From assembly GCF_000399665.1 (NCBI RefSeq), contig NZ_KB976986.1:964240-1028239 (forward strand): a stretch of 64,000 bases of DNA, written 5' to 3'. The position numbers and the translations under genes are program-made. This document shows, one piece after another, positions 1-9,631 of this stretch (position 1 is its first letter; every line of letters begins with the position of its first letter). The notes under the pieces are model-generated. The model searched no databases and was not told the DNA's origin. It saw only the letters and a program-made list of their open reading frames with translations. The DNA is from Acinetobacter calcoaceticus ANC 3811 (GTDB taxonomy: Bacteria; Pseudomonadota; Gammaproteobacteria; Pseudomonadales; Moraxellaceae).

Positions 1-2
1 TT

Positions 3-545
3 TCTAGTGATATTTTACTTAAGCAATCGGATTCACTAATCATAATATCATTCAATGATTCAGCATCAACAATACGTTTTGGTGAGGGACAATTGTCCTC
101 CATTGTATTTGATGATGGAACGGTTTGGGATAAAGCTCAAATTGAGCAACATATTGCCAAAACTGTATTGGGTACAACTAGCGATGATGTAATTGAGACA
201 GTTACAGCAGATCAAACTTATTCTTATATTCTAGGAGATGGTGCCGATACTGTGGTTTTTAATATTCTCGATAATACTGATAATTTAGGTGGAAATGCTA
301 GGAGTGAATGGACAGATTTCAATCTTGCAGAGAATGATAAAATTGATTTGTCTCAACTGCTTATAAATGAAAATGGAAATCTTCAAGATTATATTTCTGT
401 AAAAGATACTGAGGCGGGGTTAATTATTTCAATTGATAGAGATGGGGCTAGTCAATCTACGTATCATTCGCAAGAATTAATTTTGCTTACTGGTAAGCAT
501 GATACCTTAGATAACTTAATAGCTTCTAATACCTTTATTCATTAA
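3..545 (+). CDS. C-terminal end of a large RTX-type secreted protein (5'-truncated by the window)
   Basis: The frame is open from base 3, so this is the last ~180 residues of a longer protein. It has the RTX-associated pattern 'IRFGEGQLSSIVFDDGTVWD', then a C-terminal module rich in Asp, Gly and Asn (GDGADTVVFNILDN, FNLAENDKIDLSQLL) ending in a hydrophobic tail. That is typical of type I secretion targeting domains in Acinetobacter surface adhesins. By family knowledge such proteins are exported by an ABC/HlyD/TolC machine and bind calcium outside the cell. The N-terminal repeats and the exporter are outside the window, so the exact family (adhesin or RTX enzyme) is unknown. Confidence 0.75.
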   Translation, partial: SSDILLKQSDSLIIISFNDSASTIRFGEGQLSSIVFDDGTVWDKAQIEQHIAKTVLGTTSDDVIETVTADQTYSYILGDGADTVVFNILDNTDNLGGNARSEWTDFNLAENDKIDLSQLLINENGNLQDYISVKDTEAGLIISIDRDGASQSTYHSQELILLTGKHDTLDNLIASNTFIH

Positions 546-564
546 GTTATTTAATAAGAGACTT

Positions 565-594
565 AAAAAGAGACCAGTTAATGGTCTCTTTTTT
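565..594. terminator. Bidirectional rho-independent terminator
   Basis: Perfect inverted repeat AGAGACC / GGTCTCT with a 6-nt loop, A-rich on the left and followed by six T. It lies between the convergent RTX-type gene and the LysR gene and can serve both. Confidence 0.85.
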
Positions 595-1510
595 AACTCC
601 CAACGATCCGCTTCTCAAGCATTTCCATAAAAGTTTTTAAAATAATATTGTGGTTTTTTCCTTTATGAGTAATTAAGCAAATGGGCGTGCTGTAATGCAT
701 TTTCTCCTTTGAAACAGCTTGCATAAAACCATCTTCAACCCATTTCTTTGCGTAGTGATCGGGTAAAAAACCTAAGAATTTTCCTGTTAAAATTAGAAAT
801 GCAATTCCTTCACGGTCACTTGCTGTCGCTTTACAGTCTAAAAGCTGGTGCAACTTTGCCGCTTCAGGTGTGATTGCATAATTAGGAAGTACAGCTTGCC
901 ATTTTTTTAATTCATCTAAATCCATCTTGCTACATTTGCCAAACAAGGGATGGTTTTTACCGCAATATAAAAATGAACTTTCGCTATATAAGTCGAAATA
1001 GTCTAGGCCAGACAGTGGAGTAACAAGGGGAATTGCTCCGGCATGTAAACGGTTGTCTAACACACGACACTCAATATCTGAAAGTGTGCTCATGCTAATG
1101 TTAATGATCACTTCAGAATGTTCTTCGGCGAGTTGTGCTAGCGTATTGGTAATGTAGCCACTTGGCATGGTCACGAGGTTATTAATAATACCTATATTAA
1201 ATTCGCCCTTTAGACGGTTGTGCATTTGATTGACTTTAGAGCGGAAGTCTTCGATAGAAGCGGTGAGCACTTCTATGTATTCTAAAATTTCACGACCTTC
1301 ATCAGTTAATGCAAACCCTGCGCGGCCACGTTGGCATAGCCGAATGCCTAAACGATTCTCTAAATCGCTCATATGCAAACTAATCGCAGAGCGGCTAATA
1401 CCAAGAATACTTTCGGCAGACGTAAAGCTGTGACAGTCACAAACCGTTTTAAATATTTTAAGTAATTTGATATCAAAATCAGTGACTTGATTTAATTTTT
1501 TAGGTTTCAT
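593..1510 (-). CDS. LysR-family transcriptional regulator
   Basis: 305 aa, the usual LysR length. The N-terminal winged HTH (about residues 12-70) contains the typical 'HSFTSAESILGISRSAISLHMSDLENRLGI' run (written here in part), followed by a linker helix and a periplasmic-binding-like effector domain (about 95-300). It is divergent from the transaminase/dehydrogenase genes with a ~100-bp shared promoter region, the classic arrangement for a LysR regulator of its neighbours. I infer that it controls the omega-amino-acid catabolic genes in response to substrate. The effector cannot be read from the sequence. Confidence 0.88.
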   Translation of the reverse strand: MKPKKLNQVTDFDIKLLKIFKTVCDCHSFTSAESILGISRSAISLHMSDLENRLGIRLCQRGRAGFALTDEGREILEYIEVLTASIEDFRSKVNQMHNRLKGEFNIGIINNLVTMPSGYITNTLAQLAEEHSEVIINISMSTLSDIECRVLDNRLHAGAIPLVTPLSGLDYFDLYSESSFLYCGKNHPLFGKCSKMDLDELKKWQAVLPNYAITPEAAKLHQLLDCKATASDREGIAFLILTGKFLGFLPDHYAKKWVEDGFMQAVSKEKMHYSTPICLITHKGKNHNIILKTFMEMLEKRIVGS

Positions 1511-1611
1511 TTAGTTTTGTTTTTTTAAATCTAAACTCAAGATAATTTGAATTTATCAAAACTATAGTGCTATGTACACTCAAAAAATAGCCTCAAAACA
1601 AGAAGAGTATT

Positions 1612-2988
1612 ATGTTTGATATCGACAAATTAACTGATGACGATGCAGCATCGGAAACCGTTCAATCAAATTCTCAGATGAGCTTAAATTATCAAGCGCA
1701 TTGGATGCCATTTTCCGCAAATCGTAATTTCCATAAAGATCCACGCATGATTGTGGGTGCTAAAGGATCATATTTAATTGATAGCACTGGCCGTGAAGTC
1801 TACGACTCATTATCAGGTCTGTGGACTTGTGGTGCTGGACATACGCTTCCTGAAATTCAGCAAGCCGTAAGTACTCAGTTGTCAAAGCTAGATTACTCAC
1901 CAGCATTTCAGTTTGGTCATCCATTGTCGTTTCAATTGGCTGAACGAATTATTCAACATATGCCTGAAAAATTGCAGCATGTGTTCTTTACCGACTCAGG
2001 TTCAGAGTCTGCCGACACCGCAATTAAAATGGTGCGTGCCTATTGGCGAATTAAAGGCAAACCAAGCAAAACCAAGTTGATTGGGCGTGCACGTGGCTAT
2101 CATGGTGTAAACGTTGCGGGGACAAGTCTTGGTGGTATCGGTGGTAACCGTAAAATGTTTGGTCAGCTTATGGATGTAGACCATTTACCGCATACCTTGC
2201 AGCCCGATTTAAGTTTTACTAAAGGCTGTGCTGAAACTGGTGGCGTAGAGCTTGCCAATGAAATGCTTAAGTTAATTGAGCTACATGATGCTTCGAATAT
2301 TGCTGCCGTTATTGTAGAGCCTGTTTCTGGCTCGGCAGGATGTATTGTGCCGCCGACTGGTTATTTAAAACGCTTAAGAGAAATCTGCGATCAACACGAT
2401 ATCTTACTTATTTTTGATGAAGTCATTACTGGTTTTGGGCGAATGGGGAAATGGACGGCTTCAGAATATTTTGATGTCACGCCAGATATTTTAAATTTTG
2501 CCAAACAAATTACAAATGGTGCTATTCCCCTTGGTGGCGTGGTGGCAAGCCATGAAATTTATGATGCCTTTATGCAGCAAGATTTACCTGAACATGCGGT
2601 TGAATTTACCCATGGCTATACCTATTCGGCGCATCCTGTTGCCTGTGCGGCTGCGTTAGCGACGCTCGATGTTTTAGAGAAGAAAAATTTAATTCATCAA
2701 TCGGCTGATTTAGCTCCAAGCTTTGAAAAACTTTTACATGAATTAAAAGGCGCTCCAAACATTATTGATATACGCAACTGCGGGCTGATTGGTGCTGTGC
2801 AATTGGCACCGCGTGATGGCGATGCGACGATTCGTGGTTTTGAAATTGGTATGCAACTTTGGAAAGCAGGTTTTTACGTCCGTTTTGGCGGAGATACGCT
2901 TCAGTTTGGTCCAATGTTTAATAGTACAGAGGCAGAGCTGCAACGACTCATGAATGCCGTGGGTGAGGCAATTTATCAAGTGAAATAA
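1612..2988 (+). CDS. Omega-amino acid (beta-alanine)--pyruvate aminotransferase, class III PLP enzyme
   Basis: 458 aa, full length for class III aminotransferases. Visible features are the N-terminal 'HWMPFSANRNF' typical of omega-amino acid:pyruvate transaminases, the Asp of 'LLIFDEVITGFGR' (about D269) and the PLP lysine in 'NFAKQITNGAIPLGG' (about K298). The reaction would move an amino group from beta-alanine or a related omega-amino acid to pyruvate, giving malonate semialdehyde and alanine. The next gene encodes a CoA-acylating semialdehyde dehydrogenase and then comes a permease, so the product would become acetyl-CoA. The exact amino donor is inferred. An AAGAAGAG Shine-Dalgarno precedes the ATG. 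Confidence 0.85.
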   Translation: MFDIDKLTDDDAASETVQSNSQMSLNYQAHWMPFSANRNFHKDPRMIVGAKGSYLIDSTGREVYDSLSGLWTCGAGHTLPEIQQAVSTQLSKLDYSPAFQFGHPLSFQLAERIIQHMPEKLQHVFFTDSGSESADTAIKMVRAYWRIKGKPSKTKLIGRARGYHGVNVAGTSLGGIGGNRKMFGQLMDVDHLPHTLQPDLSFTKGCAETGGVELANEMLKLIELHDASNIAAVIVEPVSGSAGCIVPPTGYLKRLREICDQHDILLIFDEVITGFGRMGKWTASEYFDVTPDILNFAKQITNGAIPLGGVVASHEIYDAFMQQDLPEHAVEFTHGYTYSAHPVACAAALATLDVLEKKNLIHQSADLAPSFEKLLHELKGAPNIIDIRNCGLIGAVQLAPRDGDATIRGFEIGMQLWKAGFYVRFGGDTLQFGPMFNSTEAELQRLMNAVGEAIYQVK

Positions 2989-3042
2989 CACTGATCGACT
3001 TAGAACTTAATTGGAAAAGATGAATAGACACAAGGAATAAAG

Positions 3043-4596
3043 ATGAACACTTTAGAGAATTTTGATAGCAACACAGACACAGATTCAAGTCAGCAAACTG
3101 TTAAAGTGCTAGGGCATTTTATTGATGGTGGACTCGTCACTAAAACCACCAAGAAACAACCGGTTTATAACCCAGCGACTGGCGAGAGTGAAAAAAAAGT
3201 TGCACTTGCAGATGCCGAGTTGGTCAATCAAGTGGTTCAAATAGCAGAGCAGGCTTTTCCAGCATGGCGTGATACACCAGTGATTAAACGTGCGCGTGTG
3301 ATGTTTAAATTTAAGCAATTACTTGAAGAAAATGCTGACAAGCTTTGCCAACTCATTGGAGAAGAACACGGAAAAATTTGCCACGATGCTAAAGGTGAAT
3401 TACAACGTGGGATTGAAAATGTTGAATATGCATGTGGTGCGCCTGAGTTTTTAAAAGGTGAATATTCAAAAAATGTAGGTCCAGATATTGATTCGTGGAG
3501 TGAGTTCCAGCCGCTAGGTGTGGTTGCAGGTATTACGCCGTTTAACTTTCCAGCAATGGTTCCGTTGTGGATGTTCCCAATGGCAATAGTTTGCGGTAAC
3601 TGTTTTATTTTAAAACCTTCGGAAAAGGCGCCTTCTGCCGCTTTATTTTTAGCGGAGCTTTTAAAACAAGCTGGCTTGCCTGATGGTGTTTTTAGTGTTG
3701 TAAATGGTGATAAAGAGGCGGTTGATACGTTGCTACACCATCCTAAAATTCAAGCGGTTAGTTTTGTCGGCTCAACGCCTATTGCAGAGTACATATACCG
3801 TACGGCAACGGCGAGTGGTAAGCGCTGCCAAGCTTTAGGCGGAGCAAAAAATCATGCGATTATTATGCCTGATGCCGATATTGATAATGTCGTGACTTCT
3901 TTATTAGGTGCTGCATTTGGCTCATCTGGCGAACGTTGTATGGCATTATCAGTCGCAGTTGCTATTGGTGATGAAGTTGCTGATGTTGTGATTGAAAAAT
4001 TAAAACAAGAAATGAAGCAGTTGAAGTTTGGGCACTATGCAGATGAGCGTAATGACTTCGGACCGCTCATTACGCAAGCACATAAAGACAAAGTACAAGC
4101 TTTTATTCAAAGTGCAGAGCAACAAGGTGCTAAAATTGTTGTAGATGGTCGTGATGCAAAACCGGCAGGTTATGAAAACGGTTTTTTTGTTGGGCCGACT
4201 TTAATTGACCAAGTTTCACCAGACATGACAAGTTACCAGCAAGAAATATTTGGTCCTGTTTTACAGGTCATTCGTGTACAAACCATGCAAGATGCAATGC
4301 AACTCATTAACGACCATGAATATGGTAATGGAACGTGTATTTACACTCGTGATGGTGAGGCTGCACGTTATTTTACTAGCAATATTCAAGTTGGTATGGT
4401 TGGGGTCAATGTGCCATTACCTGTACCAGTTGCATATCATAGCTTTGGTGGTTGGAAGCGTTCATTGTTCGGTGATTTATATGCGTATGGCCCAGATGGT
4501 GTACGTTTTTATACACGCCGTAAAACCATTACCCAACGTTGGCCTTCAACTCAGCTTCGTGAAGCCAAACAATTTGCGATGCCTACATTAAATTAA
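3043..4596 (+). CDS. mmsA: CoA-acylating (methyl)malonate-semialdehyde dehydrogenase
   Basis: 517 aa, aldehyde dehydrogenase superfamily. 'ITPFNFPAMVPLWMFP' carries the conserved Asn (about N168), and the nucleophile is in 'FGSSGERCMALS' (about C299). 'ALGGAKNHA' replaces the usual 'ELGGKSP', so the general-base Glu is absent, as in the MMSDH subfamily that transfers the acyl group to CoA. The substrate is malonate or methylmalonate semialdehyde, the products acetyl- or propionyl-CoA, CO2 and NADH. It follows the transaminase after 54 bp and a strong terminator closes this two-gene unit. An N-terminal ~20-residue extension is slightly longer than usual. Confidence 0.88.
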   Translation: MNTLENFDSNTDTDSSQQTVKVLGHFIDGGLVTKTTKKQPVYNPATGESEKKVALADAELVNQVVQIAEQAFPAWRDTPVIKRARVMFKFKQLLEENADKLCQLIGEEHGKICHDAKGELQRGIENVEYACGAPEFLKGEYSKNVGPDIDSWSEFQPLGVVAGITPFNFPAMVPLWMFPMAIVCGNCFILKPSEKAPSAALFLAELLKQAGLPDGVFSVVNGDKEAVDTLLHHPKIQAVSFVGSTPIAEYIYRTATASGKRCQALGGAKNHAIIMPDADIDNVVTSLLGAAFGSSGERCMALSVAVAIGDEVADVVIEKLKQEMKQLKFGHYADERNDFGPLITQAHKDKVQAFIQSAEQQGAKIVVDGRDAKPAGYENGFFVGPTLIDQVSPDMTSYQQEIFGPVLQVIRVQTMQDAMQLINDHEYGNGTCIYTRDGEAARYFTSNIQVGMVGVNVPLPVPVAYHSFGGWKRSLFGDLYAYGPDGVRFYTRRKTITQRWPSTQLREAKQFAMPTLN

Positions 4597-4601
4597 TCAA
4601 T

Positions 4602-4631
4602 AAAAGGGAAAACTCTGATTTTCCCTTTTTT
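4602..4631 (+). terminator. Rho-independent terminator
   Basis: Stem AAAAGGGAAAA / TTTTCCCTTTT with a short loop and T tract, immediately downstream of the dehydrogenase gene. It separates it from the permease gene. Confidence 0.85.
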
Positions 4632-4704
4632 GTTTCGTACAAGTTGGAGAAGTACATTTTTAAGACGGTTTTAAAATCAGTTTGTCAATTTGAAGGAATC
4701 GAAT

Positions 4705-6096
4705 ATGAACAATGATAAAACAATAAAATTAAGTGAAGGACTTTCTAATCGACATGTCACCATGATTAGTATTGGTGGTGTTATTGGCGCAGGTTTATTT
4801 GTAGGCTCTTCTGCGGCAATTGCAAAAGCAGGGCCTGCTGCCGTACTCGCTTATATAATTACAAGTATTTTAGTTTTTCTGGTCATGCGCATGCTGGGTG
4901 AAATGGCGGTCGCGCAACCTGACACAGGTTCATTTTCTACATATGCCCGTAAAGCCATTGGCCCTTGGGCTGGGTTTACCATTGGATGGTTATATTGGTG
5001 GTTTTGGGTACTGGTGATTCCAATTGAAGCCATTGCTGGAGCTGAAATTTTACATGCTTGGTTCCCGCAAATTTCTAGTGCCGTTTATGCGTTTGCCTTT
5101 ATTATTTTACTCAGTCTAGCTAACTTTTTTAGTACCAAAAGCTTTGGTGAATTTGAGTTTTGGTTTGCACTCATTAAAGTTATTGCGATTGTAGTGTTCA
5201 TTATCATTGGAGCAATGGCTGTCTTTGGAATGTGGCCTTTAGCAACAAATGTCAGTGGTGTTGGCAACCTATTTTCAAATGGCGGTTTTATGCCACATGG
5301 AATGGGCGGTGTTTTATCAGCCATTTTAATCTCAGCATTTTCATTTTTTGGAATAGAAATTCTTTCTATTGCAGCGGCAGAATCTAAAAATCCAGAAGAA
5401 AAAATTAAACGTGCAACGAATTTAGTACTTTATCGAATTATTTTATTCTTTGTTGTGTCGATTTTTCTTGCAGTTGCTTTGGTCGATTGGCGTTCGCCAG
5501 ACCTACAAAAATTTGGCACCTTTCAGTTTGTATTAATGAGTTTAAATGTACCTGAAACTAAACTAATTATGGACGCCGTGGTTTTTATTGCGGTTGCAAG
5601 CTGTATGAATGCTGCGGTTTATACCTCGTCTCGAATGTTATTTGCTTTAGGTACGCGCCACGAAGCACCGAGTGTTGTGACAAAAATTAATAGAGCAGGT
5701 GTGCCGACTTCAGCCGTATTTTTATCGACTTTGGTTGGTGTGATTTGCTGTGCGGTGAACTATATGTTTCCAGGCCAAGTCTTTGGGTTCTTGCTCTCTA
5801 CCACAGGCTCAATTGCTCTACTTGTTTACCTTGTGATCGCATTTTCACAATTGCGTTTAAGACATAAATGGGAAAAAGAGGGCGCAGCTATATCTTTTAA
5901 AATGTGGATGTTCCCATGGTTAACTTGGTTTGTAATTTTAGTGATTATGACTGTTTTAGGTTATATGTTCTTATCACCAACCTATAGTTATGAAACCACT
6001 TTATCTTTAGGTGTAACTTTATTGGTGGTTGTTTGCGGGTTGTTTGTCACGCGAAAGCGTAAAGCAACAAGATCGGTTGCCATGAACTTAGATTAA
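4705..6096 (+). CDS. APC-family amino acid permease (GabP-like)
   Basis: 463 aa inner-membrane transporter with about 12 hydrophobic segments. The N-terminal signature 'ISIGGVIGAGLFVGSSAAI' and 'MLGEMAVAQPDTGSFSTYA' are typical of amino acid/GABA permeases of the APC superfamily. I start at the ATG at 4705 because AAGGA lies 7-11 bases upstream; an in-frame TTG at 4690 would overlap that site. Its position after a beta-alanine-type transaminase and semialdehyde dehydrogenase suggests it imports beta-alanine, GABA or a similar omega-amino acid. It lies behind a terminator, so it may have its own promoter in 4632-4690. Confidence 0.85.
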   Translation: MNNDKTIKLSEGLSNRHVTMISIGGVIGAGLFVGSSAAIAKAGPAAVLAYIITSILVFLVMRMLGEMAVAQPDTGSFSTYARKAIGPWAGFTIGWLYWWFWVLVIPIEAIAGAEILHAWFPQISSAVYAFAFIILLSLANFFSTKSFGEFEFWFALIKVIAIVVFIIIGAMAVFGMWPLATNVSGVGNLFSNGGFMPHGMGGVLSAILISAFSFFGIEILSIAAAESKNPEEKIKRATNLVLYRIILFFVVSIFLAVALVDWRSPDLQKFGTFQFVLMSLNVPETKLIMDAVVFIAVASCMNAAVYTSSRMLFALGTRHEAPSVVTKINRAGVPTSAVFLSTLVGVICCAVNYMFPGQVFGFLLSTTGSIALLVYLVIAFSQLRLRHKWEKEGAAISFKMWMFPWLTWFVILVIMTVLGYMFLSPTYSYETTLSLGVTLLVVVCGLFVTRKRKATRSVAMNLD

Positions 6097-6127
6097 TTAT
6101 TTAATAAAATTAGATTCCCCATCATTA

Positions 6128-6155
6128 AAAAAGAGACCGTAGATGGTCTCTTTTT
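6128..6155. terminator. Bidirectional terminator
   Basis: GAGACC / GGTCTC stem with 6-nt loop, A-rich on one side and T-rich on the other, between the convergent permease and EmrA-like genes. The stem bases match those of the terminator at 565-594. Confidence 0.85.
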
Positions 6156-6181
6156 CTCTCATATTTTGAAATCTAGACTAT

Positions 6182-7267
6182 CTACTTATTCGTATCTATT
6201 GATACTAAAACCGATAAACCAGGACGTAATAATTTAACATCTTTTTGATTTTCAATGAGCTTGATCCGTAAAGGAAGACGCTGAACAATCTTGGTAAAGT
6301 TACCAGTCGCATTGGTCGCAGAAATTGGTGAGAAAAATGCGCCAGTAGAGGGAGAGAAGCTGTCTACTACGCCTTTTAGTTCAACGTTATAAGCATCTAC
6401 ATAGACATTAACAGGTTGTCCAATTTTTATTTGTTTTAACTCAATTTCACGGAAGTTTGCTTCTACATAGACTTGGTCTAAAGGCACAACCACCATGAGT
6501 GGATTACCCGCACTCACAAAGTTACCTACGTTAGCTGACTTTTGACCAATCATGCCATCAATAGGCGCACGAACTTCTGTATAACTCAAATTCAGTTTTG
6601 CTTTATCAAGTGCCGCTTGTGCTTGTTTAAGAGCAGCTTGTTTAGCTTGTACCTGAATCTTGTATTGGTTGAGCTGATACTGTGCATCAATCACTTTTTC
6701 TTTACTACTGTCTAAGTCAGCATATTGTTCAGTCAAAGTAGTCTTAGATTGCTGTGTAATTAATCTAGACTCGGCCCCAAGTGCCTGTAGTTGCTCATAA
6801 CGCGCCGTATTATCTTTTGTGAGCTTGATTCCAGCTTCTACTTTTCTCAGCTGTGCTTCAGTTTCTCGAATAACAGTCGGCTGTCTATCAACTGCGAGCA
6901 TTGCTTCACTCACGTCAGCTTGTGCTTTTGCATAATTCGATTCAGCCTCAGCCAAAGCAGCTTGATAATCACGTGCATCAATCCTTGCTAAAAGTTGGCC
7001 TTTTTTTACGGTCTGATGATCTTTAATATAAATCTCTTCAATATTACCAGATACTTTAGGGGCAATGGTTGAGTACTCTACATCCACACGTGCATCGTCT
7101 GTTTCAATAGTCGAAGATGGTAAAAATATAAGTTTTAAAACCCACAAAATAGATGCTAAGACAATAATGAACGCAATAACCATAACCCAATGCTTTTTGA
7201 GATATTGCACCTTTGTTAACTTAGGTGGTTCGGTGTGGGTAGTATCTTGGGATTCGAGAGTACTCAT
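6182..7267 (-). CDS. HlyD-family membrane fusion protein (EmrA-like)
   Basis: 361 aa. It has one N-terminal transmembrane helix (about residues 27-52, 'WVMVIAFIIVLASILWVLKLIF'), a biotinyl-lipoyl-like half ('VEYSTIAPKVSGNIEEIYIKD'), a long coiled-coil hairpin rich in Ala/Gln/Lys (about 95-215), then the second lipoyl half ('VRAPIDGMIGQ') and a beta-barrel. This is the periplasmic adaptor of a tripartite drug or metabolite pump. Its first codons overlap the end of the MFS gene by 4 bp, so the two are translated together. No outer-membrane gene is adjacent; a TolC encoded elsewhere is presumably used. Confidence 0.88.
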   Translation of the reverse strand: MSTLESQDTTHTEPPKLTKVQYLKKHWVMVIAFIIVLASILWVLKLIFLPSSTIETDDARVDVEYSTIAPKVSGNIEEIYIKDHQTVKKGQLLARIDARDYQAALAEAESNYAKAQADVSEAMLAVDRQPTVIRETEAQLRKVEAGIKLTKDNTARYEQLQALGAESRLITQQSKTTLTEQYADLDSSKEKVIDAQYQLNQYKIQVQAKQAALKQAQAALDKAKLNLSYTEVRAPIDGMIGQKSANVGNFVSAGNPLMVVVPLDQVYVEANFREIELKQIKIGQPVNVYVDAYNVELKGVVDSFSPSTGAFFSPISATNATGNFTKIVQRLPLRIKLIENQKDVKLLRPGLSVLVSIDTNK

Positions 7268-8841
7268 AAAGATTTTCCTGAGTTATGACTATTCATTAAC
7301 TTAATGAGAGCAATGCGTGGTGGATAAGTTCGAACTGGCAAAATCAACATCACAATGAACAAAATAGCGGCAAGACCAGCTAAAATCAGATATTGATCGC
7401 TAATAACTAAAACAGATTGTTGGGCTTGGATCGCAGAATTTAGGGCAGATAAACCACCTGAAACACGATCTGCGCCATTTGCTGTGAGCACAGGGGGAGT
7501 AAGTGGGTTAATAACAGGGCCTTGAATATTTTGGAAAACATGTTGGGCGGTATTTTCAATCAGCCGTGTTGAATGGTATTCACCGCGTACTCGATTGATC
7601 CAATCTAAAATACAAAAACCGAGTACACCGCTAATAGCACGCGGGGTGTTAATCATTGGTGATGCATAAATTGCCATGGTTGGGTGAACGCTGTTAGTTC
7701 CCATCATTAAGAGCGAGAGCACGACACAAGTTTGTCCTAAACATGAGATTGCATGCCAAAAATAAAACTGATCTTGATTCCATGTGGTATCAAGTTGGCT
7801 TGCACCTAGGCAACCCGCGATGACCAGAAGTAAACCAAACCCATGCACATATCGGCTATCCACCCAAGCTTGATTTAAAAGCTTCACAACAATAGGAATA
7901 TAGATAAATTGCAATGCCGCAATTTGTAAGCCAATCCACATGGTCTGAGTGGGTTTATAGCCATGCACAGCACTAAGGTAATTCAGTGGTAATGTGCTGG
8001 TAGACATACCAATAATGACAAAGCAAAAGAGAGCAAAAACAGCATAAGCAAAATTCCGGATTTCGAGCATTTGCGGTTTAATTAATGGTGATGGATAACG
8101 CCATTCATGTATGAAAAACCAAGGTAAAGTAATTGCGCTAATTAAGGCTAATACACAAATTAATTGAGAATGGAACCAGTCTAAATGATTGCCATGCAAC
8201 AACATGGTGCTCAGGCTGGCTAAGCTAATAGTCGCTAAAATGGCACCCATCCAATCGTAAGTTTTTATTCTTGAGTAATTCAAAGGATCTTGTGGAATAC
8301 CAAAATACACCAGTGCAGCGCTTAGCGCACAAAAAGGAATGGTTTGGAAAAATATCATTTTCCAGCCAATTACATCTAAATAAAAAGCAGAGAGTGCAGC
8401 ACTTAAGTTGGGAAAGAATGTTGCAGTTAATGCGTAGCAGGCGAGACCCCATAGCCGAATGTCAGGCCCTAAAAATCTAAGCGCACAGGCCATCAGTAAA
8501 GGAATAGTTAAACCATTGGCAAGACCTTGTAGGGCACGTAATAAGTAAAATATTTCGATGTTGGGGCTAAAAGGAATTAAAACGCTAGAAAAGAGGCAAA
8601 GTCCTATGGCAAAAAGCAGAACTCTACGCATAGAAAAAATAACTGCCCAACTGGTGGACAGGATCATGCCAATAATCATGGCACTCGCATAAATACTGTT
8701 GACCCAATAACCAGAGTCAACACTAATTCCCATCGCACCACGAATGTCGACTAAGGTAATGCTGGTTATTCGGTTGTTAAATTCAACAGTCATTGCAGCA
8801 AATATTGCACCTGCTAAACCGATGAGTGGCTTTGTATTCAT
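7264..8841 (-). CDS. MFS transporter, DHA2 (14-TM, EmrB-like) family
   Basis: 525 aa with about 14 hydrophobic helices and no large soluble domain, the DHA2 drug:proton antiporter layout. Motif-like segments include 'YWVNSIYASAMIIGMILST' near TM2 and 'LLRALQGLANGLTIPLLMACALRFLG' near TM4. It is co-transcribed with the HlyD-type adaptor (4-bp overlap) and divergent from a TetR gene. I infer export of a drug or toxic metabolite, repressed by that TetR protein. The loop before TM14 ('GPVINPLTPPVLTANGADRV') is a little longer than in E. coli EmrB. Confidence 0.85.
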   Translation of the reverse strand: MNTKPLIGLAGAIFAAMTVEFNNRITSITLVDIRGAMGISVDSGYWVNSIYASAMIIGMILSTSWAVIFSMRRVLLFAIGLCLFSSVLIPFSPNIEIFYLLRALQGLANGLTIPLLMACALRFLGPDIRLWGLACYALTATFFPNLSAALSAFYLDVIGWKMIFFQTIPFCALSAALVYFGIPQDPLNYSRIKTYDWMGAILATISLASLSTMLLHGNHLDWFHSQLICVLALISAITLPWFFIHEWRYPSPLIKPQMLEIRNFAYAVFALFCFVIIGMSTSTLPLNYLSAVHGYKPTQTMWIGLQIAALQFIYIPIVVKLLNQAWVDSRYVHGFGLLLVIAGCLGASQLDTTWNQDQFYFWHAISCLGQTCVVLSLLMMGTNSVHPTMAIYASPMINTPRAISGVLGFCILDWINRVRGEYHSTRLIENTAQHVFQNIQGPVINPLTPPVLTANGADRVSGGLSALNSAIQAQQSVLVISDQYLILAGLAAILFIVMLILPVRTYPPRIALIKLMNSHNSGKSL

Positions 8842-8898
8842 TTTTTACCTTAAATCTTAAACATCAATTCATTGCAAGGAGCAGATATTTACCATACT

Positions 8899-8912
8899 GT
8901 ACCGATCGGTAC
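8899..8912. promoter_or_regulatory. Palindromic operator between efflux genes and tetR
   Basis: GTACCGATCGGTAC is a perfect 14-bp palindrome inside the 166-bp divergent intergenic region, 58 bp before the MFS start codon. TetR-family repressors typically bind such sites, so this is the likely operator of the neighbouring TetR gene product. The assignment is inferred from position and symmetry. Confidence 0.65.
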
Positions 8913-9007
8913 TGTACTCTCTAATTAAATTTAGGTCAATTCTCGATTTTGAACTTTTCGATGAGTTACACTTAGAACGAAATCGCTAAAATTTTTATAA
9001 GGTCACT

Positions 9008-9631
9008 ATGTCTGTTACAACTAAAGCCAATGAAAAAGATCAAAAAATTCTGGATGCAGCAACCAAGTTTTTTTTGACTCATGGTTTTAGTGGCACAACA
9101 ACAGACATGATTCAAAAGGAAGCGGGTGTTTCGAAAGCAACCATGTATGGCTGTTATAAAAATAAAGAAGTAATGTTCGCTGCGGTCATTGAGCGCCAGT
9201 GCAGGAACATGCAAGAACAAATTATTTTAGTCGAGACAAAAGCTGAAAACTTACGGTCAGCTTTAACAGAAATAGGAAAAACCTATCTGTGTTTTATATT
9301 GTCGCATTCAGGATTGGCATTTTTTAGAGTTTGTATTGCAGAAGCAGTTAGATTTCCCGAGTTATCTGAAAAGTTCTTTGAAGTAGGCCCGCAAAAGCTT
9401 GCAAATATTATTGCGGGTTATCTTGAAAAATCTCAAAAAAATAAAGAAATTGAGTTAAATTCCTCGGCTGATATAGCAGCAAATATATTCTTGGCATTAT
9501 TACGAAGTGACGCTCATCTAAAATGTCTGACACATCCTAATTATACAATTCCTGATAGTGAAATTAATTCTTGGGTTGAGTATGTAGTTGATTTGTTTAT
9601 GAAAAATATAGATATTAAAAATAGGGTATGA
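9008..9631 (+). CDS. TetR/AcrR-family regulator of the adjacent efflux pump
   Basis: 207 aa. The N-terminal HTH (about residues 12-58) reads 'KILDAATKFFLTHGFSGTTT' then 'IQKEAGVSKATMYGCYKNKE', the TetR signature, followed by an all-alpha ligand domain. The C-terminal half resembles the AcrR-like TetR_C type with 'YLCFILSHSGLAFFRVCIAEAVRFPEL'. Divergent orientation to the HlyD-MFS pair and the intervening palindrome suggest a local repressor that responds to the pump's substrate. Confidence 0.87.
   Translation: MSVTTKANEKDQKILDAATKFFLTHGFSGTTTDMIQKEAGVSKATMYGCYKNKEVMFAAVIERQCRNMQEQIILVETKAENLRSALTEIGKTYLCFILSHSGLAFFRVCIAEAVRFPELSEKFFEVGPQKLANIIAGYLEKSQKNKEIELNSSADIAANIFLALLRSDAHLKCLTHPNYTIPDSEINSWVEYVVDLFMKNIDIKNRV

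Noticed and set aside
4250..4591. 113-codon ORF inside the semialdehyde dehydrogenase gene
   Set aside because: Shadow frame on the same strand; composition and lack of a ribosome site do not support it, while the dehydrogenase frame is fully conserved.
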